The position numbers were made by a program, and so were the translations under genes. DNA of 64,000 nucleotides from an uncultured Prevotella sp. (GTDB taxonomy: Bacteria > Bacteroidota > Bacteroidia > Bacteroidales > Bacteroidaceae), in contig CAMKTS010000011.1 in NCBI GenBank assembly GCA_946415755.1, positions 1-64,000 of the forward strand. The letters run 5' to 3'. The notes beneath the pieces are model-generated. The model was not told where the DNA came from and made no database searches. It saw nothing but the letters and a program-made list of their open reading frames with translations. Positions 1-8,056 of the stretch are shown here, piece after piece. Numbering within the stretch: position 1 is the first letter of the stretch; every line of letters starts with the position of its first letter.

Positions 1-13
1 TGTCTTTACGTCA

Positions 14-400
14 TCATTGCTGCTTCGCCTTGATGAACACTCCTTCCATACGCTGACGATAAACACCAGTAGCATACAGTGGGTTCTTGCCAATGTAGTA
101 GCAATTACCCTCAAAGCCATCTATGGCATTCAGATTGACAATCTCCGACCTGTTGATGCGTACGAAGTTAGCATGGTCCTGCAGTATCTCTTCAATCCTC
201 CAAAGCCGATGGTTCACCATTAGGCTCTTCCCGTCGGTTAGGAACACGACACTCCCATTCTCGAAGGCTCTCACCCACAGAATCTCAACATACCTCACCT
301 TCTCCCACTTCTCGTCAGTCTTCACGAAGAAGCCGTCTCTCACTACATACAGACTTTGTGTACTGACTTCAACAAATTCCAGAAGTTCATCATCGTTCAT
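14..400 (-). CDS. LytTR-type DNA-binding response regulator (short)
   Basis: A 128-residue protein made almost wholly of a LytTR domain. Visible family features are the VRYVEILWVRAFENGS strand region near residues 35-50, the LMVNHRLWRIEEIL segment, and the FVRINRSEIVNLNAI core near residues 80-95. LytTR proteins bind pairs of 9-bp direct repeats in promoters. No receiver domain is present, so it is either a stand-alone regulator or has a partner kinase outside the window. Its upstream region carries four TTCATGTAA-like boxes (504-591), which I propose as its operator. It is divergent from the deaminase gene that follows. The family call is secure; the targets are inferred. Confidence 0.85.
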   Translation of the reverse strand: MNDDELLEFVEVSTQSLYVVRDGFFVKTDEKWEKVRYVEILWVRAFENGSVVFLTDGKSLMVNHRLWRIEEILQDHANFVRINRSEIVNLNAIDGFEGNCYYIGKNPLYATGVYRQRMEGVFIKAKQQ

Positions 401-503
401 TTGCTTTTCATTTTATTAAACAACTATTTGGCGTACAGACAGATTTCAATTCTGCCTGCACTACATACAAAAGTAAAAGCAAAGAAACACTCCACCTAAC
501 GAC

Positions 504-591
504 TTACATGAACAGCCTTTCTGCTTACATAAAGGCAAAATTTTCTTCATCCCGCTTACCGTTCATGTAAGCCATCCCACCCCTCATGTAA
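504..591. promoter_or_regulatory. Candidate LytTR operators: two paired direct repeats in opposite orientation
   Basis: Four related boxes: TTACATGAA (504-512), TTACATAAA (525-533), TTCATGTAA (562-570) and CTCATGTAA (583-591). Boxes 1 and 2 are 21 bp apart on one strand, and boxes 3 and 4 are 21 bp apart on the other. LytTR proteins typically contact direct repeats about two helical turns apart. The left pair faces the lytTR gene; the right pair ends just before the -33 element of the next promoter. Confidence 0.5.
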
Positions 592-595
592 ATCG

Positions 596-627
596 TTTGT
601 TTCCCCAGAAAAACCGCCGTATCTTTG
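596..627 (+). promoter_or_regulatory. Bacteroidetes promoter for the deaminase gene
   Basis: TTTG at 596-599, a 20-bp spacer, and TATCTTTG at 620-627 match the Bacteroidetes -33/-7 consensus. The promoter and its surroundings recur at 1690-1721 with high similarity. Confidence 0.7.
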
Positions 628-712
628 CATCGCAATCTTACAAAAAGAGATCATTAACAAGGCGGTTCCTGAAAAGCCTAAGATAGAGTAAGGAAAGAAA
701 ATTATAAAAACT

Positions 713-1300
713 ATGTTTTACAAACTCTGTGAATCTATAGAGAGTAAATTAAAAGAATTTATCGATGTTTACTCAAAAAAAAGTAGAAATAGTGAAATCC
801 AAGTTGCGATATGCGTTTTGCCTTCGGGGAATGCGATCTTTTATTATTCAGAAAATGCTGGTGGCAAAGGATCAAATGCTGCTACATTATTTGAAGGAAA
901 AGATGATGAAATTAGTAAATGGGTTAATAATAATCTCAAAAAAGATTTTAATTCAATAACTGCCAAACCTTTAAAAAGTTTACAGATAACAACGGTATGG
1001 CATGCAGAAATGAGAATTATATATAGTGTCCTTAAGGACCTTAACGACATTAAAGAGGAAGGCTTTATAACAATTTATATTAAAGGAAAGAAATGCCCTT
1101 GTGTAAAGTGTGAAGAATTAATAGAAAAGATCAACAAACTTGCTGTTAATTACATGACTATTAAGGTTCTAGAACCAGCAACAGATGTAAACCAAAGATC
1201 TAATGTAGGTGAATGGACAAATCCTATTGACCACCTAACTGATGAAGATATTTGCCATCTGCCATTTGCTAAAGGACTAAAACAAATAGTAATAAATTAG
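713..1300 (+). CDS. Orphan cytidine-deaminase-fold protein
   Basis: 195 residues with a zinc-deaminase signature: H97-A98-E99 (WHAEMR) and P129-C130-x-x-C133 (CPCVKC) about 30 residues later. This is the metal-binding and proton-shuttling pattern of the cytidine deaminase superfamily. It is distinct from TadA, which is encoded elsewhere in the window. There is no signal peptide or membrane segment. The gene is far more AT-rich than the neighbouring core genes, has its own promoter and terminator, and lies beside a group II intron fragment and a mobilization module, so horizontal acquisition is likely. The substrate is unknown: a free nucleotide, nucleic acid, or a toxin or defence role are all possible. 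Confidence 0.65.
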   Translation: MFYKLCESIESKLKEFIDVYSKKSRNSEIQVAICVLPSGNAIFYYSENAGGKGSNAATLFEGKDDEISKWVNNNLKKDFNSITAKPLKSLQITTVWHAEMRIIYSVLKDLNDIKEEGFITIYIKGKKCPCVKCEELIEKINKLAVNYMTIKVLEPATDVNQRSNVGEWTNPIDHLTDEDICHLPFAKGLKQIVIN

Positions 1301-1315
1301 TAGTTTTTCAAAATG

Positions 1316-1347
1316 ACGCACCATCCATTAGGTTTGGTGCGTTTTTT
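1316..1347 (+). terminator. Rho-independent terminator after the deaminase gene
   Basis: Stem ACGCACC (1316-1322) pairs with GGTGCGT (1336-1342), followed by a run of T. Confidence 0.7.
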
Positions 1348-1348
1348 A

Positions 1349-1631
1349 GTACGCTCAGCATGAGCATCAGCTAACGGGTGCAAGTCCCGAGCGAGCCCCT
1401 AATAGCGGGAATCGCACAGCCCAAGGCAAGGGTGTCCATCGTGAGGTGGAATCTGAAGGAAGCCGGCGGCAAACCTCTGGCCTGACGAACAGAAACCACA
1501 TAGAAGGCATATGTCCGTGGGTAAGATTGCTGAACAAACCAAAGCCCTATTGCTATTCGGAACGGGTGGTGTAAATGTGGCAGGTATAAGATGGAAAGTT
1601 GATGCCCTTATCTGAGGAGATCTCACGGACA
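1349..1631 (+). mobile_element. Group II intron fragment (5' domain I), no maturase
   Basis: The segment reads like the 5' part of a bacterial group II intron: a GCTCAGCATGAGC hairpin, GGTGCAAGTCCC, the GAAGGAAGCCGGCGGCAAA block, GGCCTGACGAACAGAAACC, and AACAAACCAAAGCCC. ATGTCCGTG near 1510 pairs with CACGGACAT near 1623, closing a long domain I stem. There is no reverse transcriptase ORF and no recognisable domain V, so this is a remnant. Its exact ends are uncertain. Antisense and sense ORFs over it are not credible genes. Confidence 0.65.
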
Positions 1632-1689
1632 TGGCGATTAGTATTTTTGTTTTACGAAAATCATGGAGTAAAGCTTGCCGTGAGAAGTG

Positions 1690-1721
1690 TTTGTTCCCCT
1701 CAAAAAAACGTCGTATCTTTG
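1690..1721 (+). promoter_or_regulatory. Second copy of the deaminase-type promoter
   Basis: TTTG at 1690-1693, a 20-bp spacer and TATCTTTG at 1714-1721. About 60 bp around it resembles 594-660, including GCATCGCAA after the -7 box and a downstream AACAAGG. No convincing gene follows directly; from here to 2113 I see only short ORFs. Confidence 0.5.
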
Positions 1722-1986
1722 CATCGCAAACTAACTATAACAAGGAACTCGGCGGGTTCTATTTCTATTCCTATGACTTCCTTTATTCTAGTAGTTACTG
1801 CTAGGTTGGAATTACCTTTATCTGGTTATCATTATCTAAAGAAACTATACCTTCTTTGTCGTAAGTGACAATTACCATACACTCCAACGAAAGAAAACTT
1901 AAACCGACATACAGACTTCATACAGACTTCAACCCCTTCAGGTCATCTTTTATCGTTAAGGCGTGCTATATGTCGGGAAAATTTTG

Positions 1987-2083
1987 TAACTTTGCAGCCA
2001 TAAAAGTTTAGACGAAGGTGATTATGGCAATCAATAATCTGAAATGCCATACAAAGACATTAGAAGATATTTACTTAGTATAA
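1987..2083 (+). promoter_or_regulatory. Possible promoter and 19-codon leader ORF before the ABC exporter
   Basis: TAACTTTG (1987-1994) matches a -7 box, but no good -33 element precedes it. A short ORF (2024-2083), with an AAGGTG sequence shortly before its ATG, ends 30 bp before the exporter start. It could be a leader peptide or chance. A direct repeat of CATACAGACTT lies upstream near 1910-1930. Confidence 0.3.
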
Positions 2084-2113
2084 AGGTAAAAAGGGACAAA
2101 TTCTGATAGTGGA

Positions 2114-3694
2114 ATGAAATACTTCTCATGGCTTTGGAATAACTCGCGTGGCATCCGTTGGAATACGGCGGTGCGCATCGTGACGGGCATCGGGCAGGTG
2201 GTGCTCGGACTGCTGATGGTGTGGCTCAGCAAGCGATTCATTGACGAGACCATCCGCACGGGAACGGCTGACGATGTGCTGAGGATGGTTGAACTGTTGG
2301 TGCTGACCGTCGTGGGCGGTGTTGTGTTGAGACAAGTGGGCTACTGGCTGAAGACCTCAGCAAATGTCCGACAATCGAACGCCCTGCGCCTACGCATCTT
2401 TGGTAGTCTGTTTCACAGACAGTTGTTCACTGGTGACGAACTGCATTCGGGTGACGTGTCCTCGCGACTGGCTAAGGACATTGAGCAAGTGATTAAGGTC
2501 ACGACCGACACACTACCAGAAATGTTGATTACTGGCATCAAACTCTGCGGCGCCTTCCTGCTGATGCGCTGGTTTGACGAACGGCTGGCATGGGCACTGC
2601 TGTTACTGACACCATTGGCCATCGTTTTTGGCAAACTAATTGCCCGCAGGTTGCGCCACATGACGCTCGATATCCGGCAAGACGAGAGTCGCATCCAGAT
2701 GCAGGTGCAGGAAGGTATGGAGCATAATGCCGTGCTACGCTCTTTAGGCTCGGAGCAGTGGATTACCGACAGGCTCGACACGATGCAGCAACGTCTTCGC
2801 GGCAATGTGATGCGACGCCTACGGTTTACCATCGTCACGCGACTCATTATGGGTTGTGCCTTCGGTCTTGGCTATCTGTTGGCATTTGTATGGGGAGGCA
2901 TTGGACTGCGCAACGGCACGATTACCTTTGGTGTAATGACCTCGTTTCTTCAACTGGTAAGTATGATCCAGGGCCCCATTCTGCAATTGCTGAACATGGT
3001 GCCGGAGGTGATACACGCTACCGCCAGCATTGACCGACTTGAAGAGTTGGAACAGACAACGCAAGTGCCAACTGTTGCACGGACAGGCAAAACAAGTTCT
3101 AAAGGCATCAACTTCAACGATGTCTCTTTCCGCTATGGCAAGGGCGACAGGGAGATTCTTTCGCATTTCACTCATGAATTCCGTCCTGGCTCTAAGACAA
3201 CCATCATGGGTGAGACGGGCATTGGCAAAACCACCTTGTTCCGTCTGATACTCGGTTTTATCGAGCCGACAAACGGAACGATAGAAGTTGGCGGAGAACT
3301 GTGTTTCGTGCCACAGGGCAATACCCTGATGAGCGGCACCATCCGCTATAACCTGCAATTGGCAAAGCCAGATGCTACAGAAGACGAACTGCGACAGGTG
3401 CTGCATACTGCCTGTGCTGATTTTGTCTTTAATCTGCCAGATGGTCTCAATACTGAACTTGGAGAACGAGGCAGCGGACTCAGTGAGGGTCAGGCACAGC
3501 GTATTGCCATAGCCCGTGGACTGCTCCATGGTGGCGACATCCTCCTGCTTGACGAAATCAGCAGTTCCCTCGACGAGCCCACAGAGTACGAACTATATCG
3601 CCGCCTTTTCAAGACATATCCACAAAAGACCATGCTTTTCATCACCCACCGAAAGGCTGTCAGTGAGTTATGCGACGAGGTCGTTTGCCTCTAA
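2114..3694 (+). CDS. ABC exporter, fused permease and ATPase
   Basis: 526 residues, a half-transporter. The N-terminal part (about residues 1-310) has several hydrophobic helices of an exporter-type membrane domain. The nucleotide-binding domain follows with Walker A GETGIGKTT near residue 366, a Q-loop-like FVPQGN, the LSEGQAQRIAIARG signature near 455, Walker B ILLLDEISSSLDEP near 477, and an H-loop ITHR near 507. Such proteins dimerise in the inner membrane and export lipids, peptides or drugs. The substrate cannot be told. It stands alone between the intron remnant and the mobilization genes, so it may be accessory cargo. Confidence 0.85.
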   Translation: MKYFSWLWNNSRGIRWNTAVRIVTGIGQVVLGLLMVWLSKRFIDETIRTGTADDVLRMVELLVLTVVGGVVLRQVGYWLKTSANVRQSNALRLRIFGSLFHRQLFTGDELHSGDVSSRLAKDIEQVIKVTTDTLPEMLITGIKLCGAFLLMRWFDERLAWALLLLTPLAIVFGKLIARRLRHMTLDIRQDESRIQMQVQEGMEHNAVLRSLGSEQWITDRLDTMQQRLRGNVMRRLRFTIVTRLIMGCAFGLGYLLAFVWGGIGLRNGTITFGVMTSFLQLVSMIQGPILQLLNMVPEVIHATASIDRLEELEQTTQVPTVARTGKTSSKGINFNDVSFRYGKGDREILSHFTHEFRPGSKTTIMGETGIGKTTLFRLILGFIEPTNGTIEVGGELCFVPQGNTLMSGTIRYNLQLAKPDATEDELRQVLHTACADFVFNLPDGLNTELGERGSGLSEGQAQRIAIARGLLHGGDILLLDEISSSLDEPTEYELYRRLFKTYPQKTMLFITHRKAVSELCDEVVCL

Positions 3695-3825
3695 ATGATA
3701 TCATCTTTTTACGCAACTGCGAAAAAGAATCTCATAACAGGTTAACTGAAATTAATTGAACTTTAACTAACTGAAAATCAGTAAATAAAAACACATTCTC
3801 AGCTAAGAAATAGTTATCCAATTTC

Positions 3826-3856
3826 TTGGCAATATGATTTATTCTCCCTACCTTTG
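3826..3856 (+). promoter_or_regulatory. Promoter of the mobilization operon
   Basis: CTTG-like -33 element (TTGG at 3826-3829), a 19-bp spacer and TACCTTTG at 3849-3856, upstream of the relaxosome gene and relaxase. Confidence 0.5.
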
Positions 3857-3873
3857 TGCTGTCGGAGGTGTCG

Positions 3874-3980
3874 AAACGTGACGTAAGTTAACAAGAGGTT
3901 TTTTCGTGATACGAAAAACTCTTGAACACTTGGCGACAAGTGTTGATGGCTGAGTACTCGCAGGCTCGCACCTCTTATGT
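3874..3980. other. Structured leader, candidate oriT of the mobilization module
   Basis: The stretch between promoter and first mob gene is rich in dyads. CAAGAGGTTTTTTCG (3892-3906) pairs imperfectly with CGAAAAACTCTTG (3912-3924). AACACTTG (3925-3932) pairs perfectly with CAAGTGTT (3937-3944) across a GCGA loop. GGAGGTG near 3874 can pair with CACCTC near 3969. Origins of transfer usually lie just upstream of mobilization genes and contain such inverted repeats. The nick site cannot be assigned by eye. Bases 3695-3825 show no other feature. Confidence 0.45.
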
Positions 3981-4002
3981 TGAACATTAATCGTATTTAA
4001 TT

Positions 4003-4404
4003 ATGCAGGATAGCACCAACGAAAAGAGAATTATGAGGCGCAGGGGAAGACCGCGCAAGTCAGAAATGGAGAATTCGACGGTTAGGAAACCGAGGGCTTT
4101 GAGACTGTCGGACGAGGAAGAAAAGTATATAGCTGGTAATGCCAGGAAGTGCCGGATGAACTTCAGTGAGTATTGCAGACAGGTGTTGATGGACTATAAA
4201 CCAAGCGTGCCTGACACATTGTTCCGGGACGAGTTGTTTGCTGCCCGTAAGGATATAGTGAACTTCATCAACAACATCAAGGGACTCAAAATGGGGAGTG
4301 AGGAACGGAAGGAGTTTCTCAGGTCGATGCCCGTGATTCAGCAATGGTGGAAGAGACTGTTCCCGATGATTGAGTTTCTCGACAAAAAGATAGAAAGGGG
4401 GTAA
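4003..4404 (+). CDS. Relaxosome accessory protein, MobA/MobC-like
   Basis: 133 residues. It begins with a basic tail containing RRRGRPRKSE, an AT-hook-like motif, followed by RALRLSDEEEKYIAGNARKC, typical of small mobilization proteins with a ribbon-helix-helix fold. A helical C-terminus (FINNIKGLKMGSEERKEF) follows. Such proteins bind oriT and recruit the relaxase. It ends 3 bp before the relaxase start, implying coupled translation. Confidence 0.75.
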   Translation: MQDSTNEKRIMRRRGRPRKSEMENSTVRKPRALRLSDEEEKYIAGNARKCRMNFSEYCRQVLMDYKPSVPDTLFRDELFAARKDIVNFINNIKGLKMGSEERKEFLRSMPVIQQWWKRLFPMIEFLDKKIERG

Positions 4405-4407
4405 GCG

Positions 4408-5664
4408 ATGATAGCAAGAGCAAGAGCCGTGGCGCACGGCAGTGCCTATACGACGTATGCCACACTGAAAAGGGATGCAGAGTTCGTCTGCTGTGAAAAT
4501 ATGGCGGGGGATATGACCGCTGCCGTGACGGATGATGACCTGGACAACATCTGGATGCAGTTCAAGTATGCCGGGGAGAACTATATTGCCAAAGGCAAAG
4601 CCGTGAGCAGAAATCTGATAGCAATGGAGGTGTCGCCCACTAAGAATGAGTCGAAGGGCTGGACGCTGGAGCAATGGAAGTGGTTTGCACATCGATTCAT
4701 TGAAGAAATGGATAAGATTGAGTTTAGGGATAAGAATGGAAAAGTGTCGTCGAAACGGATGGACTTGGCGCATAGCAAATGGATTGCCATGCTGCACCAT
4801 GATGCCAAGAGTGGGATTCTACATCTGCATTTTATGGTGTCGCGCTTTACCATCGACGGAAAGATCAATGACACCAATCTTATAGGATTGAAGGCAACAA
4901 TGGCCGCAAACAGTATCAACCAGAGTTTGGGCTGGAAACAGTCGCAGGAGATCAGCGCGGAACACAAGACTGAGATTAAAGATGCCCTCTATGACATTCT
5001 GAGAAATATGAATCGGTTCGACTGGAATGTATTTCTCCAGAAGATAAAGGAACGTGGCTATTCTGCCGAACTCAAAAAGGATAGCAATGGCGAGGTCGTG
5101 GGCTATAGAATCAAGCGAGGCAACTCAAAGTATAACGCCTCAGAGATTGGCCGGCAGCTGACGGCTAGTAGAATAGAGGCAACTTGGAGGCAGTTGCACA
5201 AGGACATGGAAGCTGAAACGGCCAAAAGGAAAGCCGATGAGCAAAAAGCCAGGATCGAGTACGCAGAACGCCATCACTTTGTTTGTGAGCCTGTAAGTCC
5301 TGATACAAAGAAGGAGCATTTTGAGTTTGACCGCAGTATTGCAGATGGCAAAGAGCCTGAGCACTTCACCTTTGACGTCTCTGAGAATCTCGTTGATGCC
5401 ATGTGCAGTTCCTTCAAGGCACTCGAAGACGAGTTTGAGTTTGTGCTCGAAGAAGTAATAGAGACTTCGCTCTTCGTATTCTTTGAACTGATGAGTGTCC
5501 CTGGTGGCTCTGGCTATTCTTCAGGCAGCTGCGGTGGAAGCAACAATGACCTGCCTCACAAGAAGAAGGACGACGACGATGAATTGCTGCGTGCCATGCG
5601 TATCGCCAAGGCCGTAGCCCGCAGTTGTCCGCGCAAGGTCATTCGTCATGGTTATGGAAGATAA
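4408..5664 (+). CDS. Relaxase / mobilization nuclease
   Basis: 418 residues. The N-terminal half matches the Relaxase family: AVSRNLIAMEVSP, then LHHDAKSGILHLHFMVSR near residues 130-145, with the H-x-H metal-binding pair expected in the catalytic centre. The nicking tyrosine cannot be assigned with certainty; several Tyr lie in the first 60 residues (AYTTYATL). The C-terminal half is charged and probably helical, then a Ser/Gly-rich segment (GGSGYSSGSCGGSNN) and a basic end. It nicks oriT and pilots DNA into a recipient using a helper conjugation system. No coupling protein or transfer apparatus is visible, so the element is mobilizable rather than self-transmissible. Confidence 0.8.
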   Translation: MIARARAVAHGSAYTTYATLKRDAEFVCCENMAGDMTAAVTDDDLDNIWMQFKYAGENYIAKGKAVSRNLIAMEVSPTKNESKGWTLEQWKWFAHRFIEEMDKIEFRDKNGKVSSKRMDLAHSKWIAMLHHDAKSGILHLHFMVSRFTIDGKINDTNLIGLKATMAANSINQSLGWKQSQEISAEHKTEIKDALYDILRNMNRFDWNVFLQKIKERGYSAELKKDSNGEVVGYRIKRGNSKYNASEIGRQLTASRIEATWRQLHKDMEAETAKRKADEQKARIEYAERHHFVCEPVSPDTKKEHFEFDRSIADGKEPEHFTFDVSENLVDAMCSSFKALEDEFEFVLEEVIETSLFVFFELMSVPGGSGYSSGSCGGSNNDLPHKKKDDDDELLRAMRIAKAVARSCPRKVIRHGYGR

Positions 5665-5700
5665 TAATATAATTATGTAAAAGTGCAAATATATAATGTA

Positions 5701-6372
5701 ATGAAAAAATATAAAGATGCAGAAAGCCTGTTCGACAATGTAGAGGGGCAGGAAGAAAAGGAGAATATGACTGTAGCTGGTACGTCTCAAAATGAGAACG
5801 TGCCAGCTCCTATCGGGGGAGAATCAACGTTTAGTGCTGACTATCTGGAGAAAATCCTACAAATACAGCGAAATTTTGACAGACAGCAGGAGCAGAACGA
5901 AAAAATTTTGGAGTCTATGGAAAGGCTTATTATACGTCTGGAGGGCTGCAAGAATATAAAAGTAAGTCTTTCTGAAGATGACAAGAATCTGTTGTCTGCC
6001 CTTCCTATAACAATCAACAAACATGTTGCCACGACAGTAGGAGAGGCAGGACAGAAAGTAAAAGAGGACATAGACAAGCAAACCGTATCTTCGATGAAAT
6101 CACTCACTGGAACATGTGACAAGAAGACTGAGGAATTAAAGAAGGTGCTTAACAACAAGGGTATCTATCTTTCTTGGTGGAACTTCTGGGCAATGATTAT
6201 AATGGCAATAACCAGTGTAGGCTATGCCATATATGCTGCATTCAACAGATGCCTATGGGATGTGTTATGGGAGAGACTGTGGTTTCCATTATTAGTGTTA
6301 TTATTCTTTGTTTGTTCAATAGGCTTAATGGTCTGGCTCAATCTCAGAGAATATAGAATCCCCAAATACTAA
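5701..6372 (+). CDS. Membrane protein of the mobilization module
   Basis: About 223 residues from the ATG at 5701; an in-frame GTG at 5683 is less likely. The first 150 residues are polar with coiled-coil-like stretches (FDRQQEQNEKILESMERLI). Two hydrophobic segments near the C-terminus (FWAMIIMAITSVGYAIYAA and the WFPLLVLLFFVCSIGLMVW region) suggest two membrane helices. It follows the relaxase with no promoter between, so it is probably the third gene of the mob operon. The function is unknown; tethering the relaxosome to the membrane is a guess. Confidence 0.6.
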   Translation: MKKYKDAESLFDNVEGQEEKENMTVAGTSQNENVPAPIGGESTFSADYLEKILQIQRNFDRQQEQNEKILESMERLIIRLEGCKNIKVSLSEDDKNLLSALPITINKHVATTVGEAGQKVKEDIDKQTVSSMKSLTGTCDKKTEELKKVLNNKGIYLSWWNFWAMIIMAITSVGYAIYAAFNRCLWDVLWERLWFPLLVLLFFVCSIGLMVWLNLREYRIPKY

Positions 6373-6469
6373 AGCCTCTATCTGCAAACTCCGAGATTAC
6401 AAACTGCAAAATTAGGAGTCAAGGAACGCCAAAACAATAATTAGCACGCCAAAAACACGCCAATTTAGA

Positions 6470-6520
6470 GCATAAAAGAAATCCAAACTACTGATAATCA
6501 GCGGTTTGGATTTTCTTTCT
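6470..6520 (-). terminator. Terminator downstream of tRNA-Pro
   Basis: AAAAGAAATCCAAAC (6474-6488) pairs with GTTTGGATTTTCTTT (6504-6518). Read on the minus strand, the stem ends in a T-rich tail just after the tRNA 3' end. Confidence 0.65.
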
Positions 6521-6521
6521 G

Positions 6522-6594
6522 TCGGGATTACTGGACTCGAACCAGCGACCTCGCGCCCCCCAGACGTGTGCGCTACCAACTGCGCTAAATCCCG
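6522..6594 (-). tRNA. tRNA-Pro (anticodon GGG)
   Basis: The minus strand folds as a cloverleaf: acceptor CGGGATT/AATCCCG, D stem GCGC/GCGC around AGTTGGTA, anticodon loop CTGGGGG giving GGG, and T arm GCTGG-TTCGAGT-CCAGT. The anticodon stem has one A-C mismatch. CCA is not encoded. The 3' end faces the mobilization module, a common integration position for islands. Confidence 0.9.
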
Positions 6595-6616
6595 GACACT
6601 TTCTTAAAAAGCGCTG

Positions 6617-6648
6617 CAAAGGTACGATGATTTTTCGAATCTTCCAAA
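6617..6648 (-). promoter_or_regulatory. Promoter of tRNA-Pro
   Basis: On the minus strand, TTTG (6648-6645), a 20-bp spacer and TACCTTTG (6624-6617). The stretch TTCGAAAAATCATCG before the -7 box is identical to that at the tRNA-Lys promoter. Confidence 0.75.
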
Positions 6649-6694
6649 TTTTCCAAGCATTTTTTGCAGAAAAGTTGATAATTAATGTTATTTC

Positions 6695-6726
6695 CTTGCC
6701 CAATCATCAAATAATTCGTAACTTTG
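6695..6726 (+). promoter_or_regulatory. Promoter of aroA
   Basis: CTTG (6695-6698), a 20-bp spacer and TAACTTTG (6719-6726). It lies inside the longest open frame, which shows that the true aroA start is the downstream ATG at 6768. Confidence 0.65.
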
Positions 6727-6767
6727 TGAGTTGTTTATATAAAATATATAAGGTATCGAATTCTGAC

Positions 6768-8027
6768 ATGCAATATATCATCAAAGCACCACAACGGCTC
6801 AACCAAACCGTGAGGCTGCCGGCATCGAAAAGCATCTCCAACCGCTCGTTGGTGATTCATGCGCTTTCGGGGGGCAGCGTGCTGCCTGACAACCTGTCGG
6901 ACTGCGACGACACGGAGGTGATTATCAATGCCCTGCGCAACAACCCCTACGAGATAGACATCAAGGCCGCCGGTACGGCCATGCGCTTCATGACAGCCTT
7001 TCTGGCCGTCAAAGAGGGCGAGGAGCACGTCATCACCGGTACTGAGCGCATGCGTCACCGCCCCATCGGCATTCTGGTGGATGCGCTGCGCCGCCTGGGG
7101 GCAGACATCAGCTACATGGGCGAAGAAGGCTTCCCTCCCCTACGCATCAGGGGACGCAAGTTGGAGGGTGGACTGTTAGAGGTGCCGGGCAACATCAGCT
7201 CGCAATACATCTCTGCCCTGCTGCAGATCGGTCCCGTGCTGCGCAACGGCCTGACGCTGCGCCTGACCAGCGATATCATCTCACGGCCCTATATCGACCT
7301 GACGCTATGGACGATGCGCCAATTTGGTGCCGAGGCCGACTGGAGCGACTTTGAGACCATCACCGTCAACCCGCAGCCCTATCACGACTACGCCTTCTAC
7401 ATCGAAAACGACTGGAGCGCAGCATCCTACTGGTACGAAATGATGATGCTCTCGAAAACCACAGGCAACGAGATACGCCTGGAAGGACTGACTGACGGCT
7501 CGAAACAGGGCGACTCCTCCGTGAGATATATCTTCAGTCTGCTGGGAGTGAAGACATCCTTCGCCAACACGAGAGAGGGTATACCCACGACGGTAACGCT
7601 GAACCGGAACGGCAGGCACGTGCCCCGGCTGGAATACGACTTCACTAATTCACCCGACCTGGCACAGACCTTCGTCGTTGGCTGCGCACTGGCTAACATT
7701 CCTTTCCACTTCAGAGGACTTTCCACCCTGAAAATCAAGGAGACCAACCGCATAGAGGCCCTGAAAAGGGAGATGCGCAAGCTGGGATACGTCATCCACG
7801 ACATCGGCGACAGCGAGCTGACCTGGAACGGTGAGCGATGCGACACATCTCTGGAAAACGGCATCGATACCTACGAAGACCACCGCATGGCACTGGCCTT
7901 TGCACCCGCAGCCTTCTGCTTCGACGAACTGCGCATCAACAATCCGGAAGTTGTCAGCAAGTCATATCCGCACTTCTGGGAAGACCTCAGAGCCGCCGGA
8001 TTTGAAGTGAAAGAAAATAACGAATAA
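6768..8027 (+). CDS. aroA: 3-phosphoshikimate 1-carboxyvinyltransferase (EPSP synthase)
   Basis: 419 residues from ATG 6768. It transfers enolpyruvyl from PEP to shikimate-3-phosphate, the sixth step of chorismate synthesis, in the cytoplasm. Family motifs: LPASKSISNRSLVIHAL near residue 20, AAGTAMRFMTAFLA with the substrate-binding AGTAMR near 70, a GNISSQYISALLQI block, DGSKQGDSSVRYIF, LKIKETNRIEALKREM, and DTYEDHRMALAFAP near the end. Length is close to the family norm. An upstream in-frame extension is rejected because it contains the promoter. The porW-like gene follows after 29 bp and may be cotranscribed. Confidence 0.93.
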   Translation: MQYIIKAPQRLNQTVRLPASKSISNRSLVIHALSGGSVLPDNLSDCDDTEVIINALRNNPYEIDIKAAGTAMRFMTAFLAVKEGEEHVITGTERMRHRPIGILVDALRRLGADISYMGEEGFPPLRIRGRKLEGGLLEVPGNISSQYISALLQIGPVLRNGLTLRLTSDIISRPYIDLTLWTMRQFGAEADWSDFETITVNPQPYHDYAFYIENDWSAASYWYEMMMLSKTTGNEIRLEGLTDGSKQGDSSVRYIFSLLGVKTSFANTREGIPTTVTLNRNGRHVPRLEYDFTNSPDLAQTFVVGCALANIPFHFRGLSTLKIKETNRIEALKREMRKLGYVIHDIGDSELTWNGERCDTSLENGIDTYEDHRMALAFAPAAFCFDELRINNPEVVSKSYPHFWEDLRAAGFEVKENNE

Positions 8028-8056
8028 CGATTTGCCCCCCACAGAAACAACAGACA

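Noticed and set aside
1599..1868. 89-codon ORF after the intron fragment
   Set aside because: It begins inside the intron remnant and runs through a promoter; composition and length give no support.
4060..4800. 246-codon ORF antisense to the mobilization genes
   Set aside because: Overlaps two well-supported genes and has no signature of its own.
6627..6767. N-terminal extension of aroA
   Set aside because: The extension contains the aroA promoter; EPSP synthases begin near MQYIIKAPQRL at 6768.
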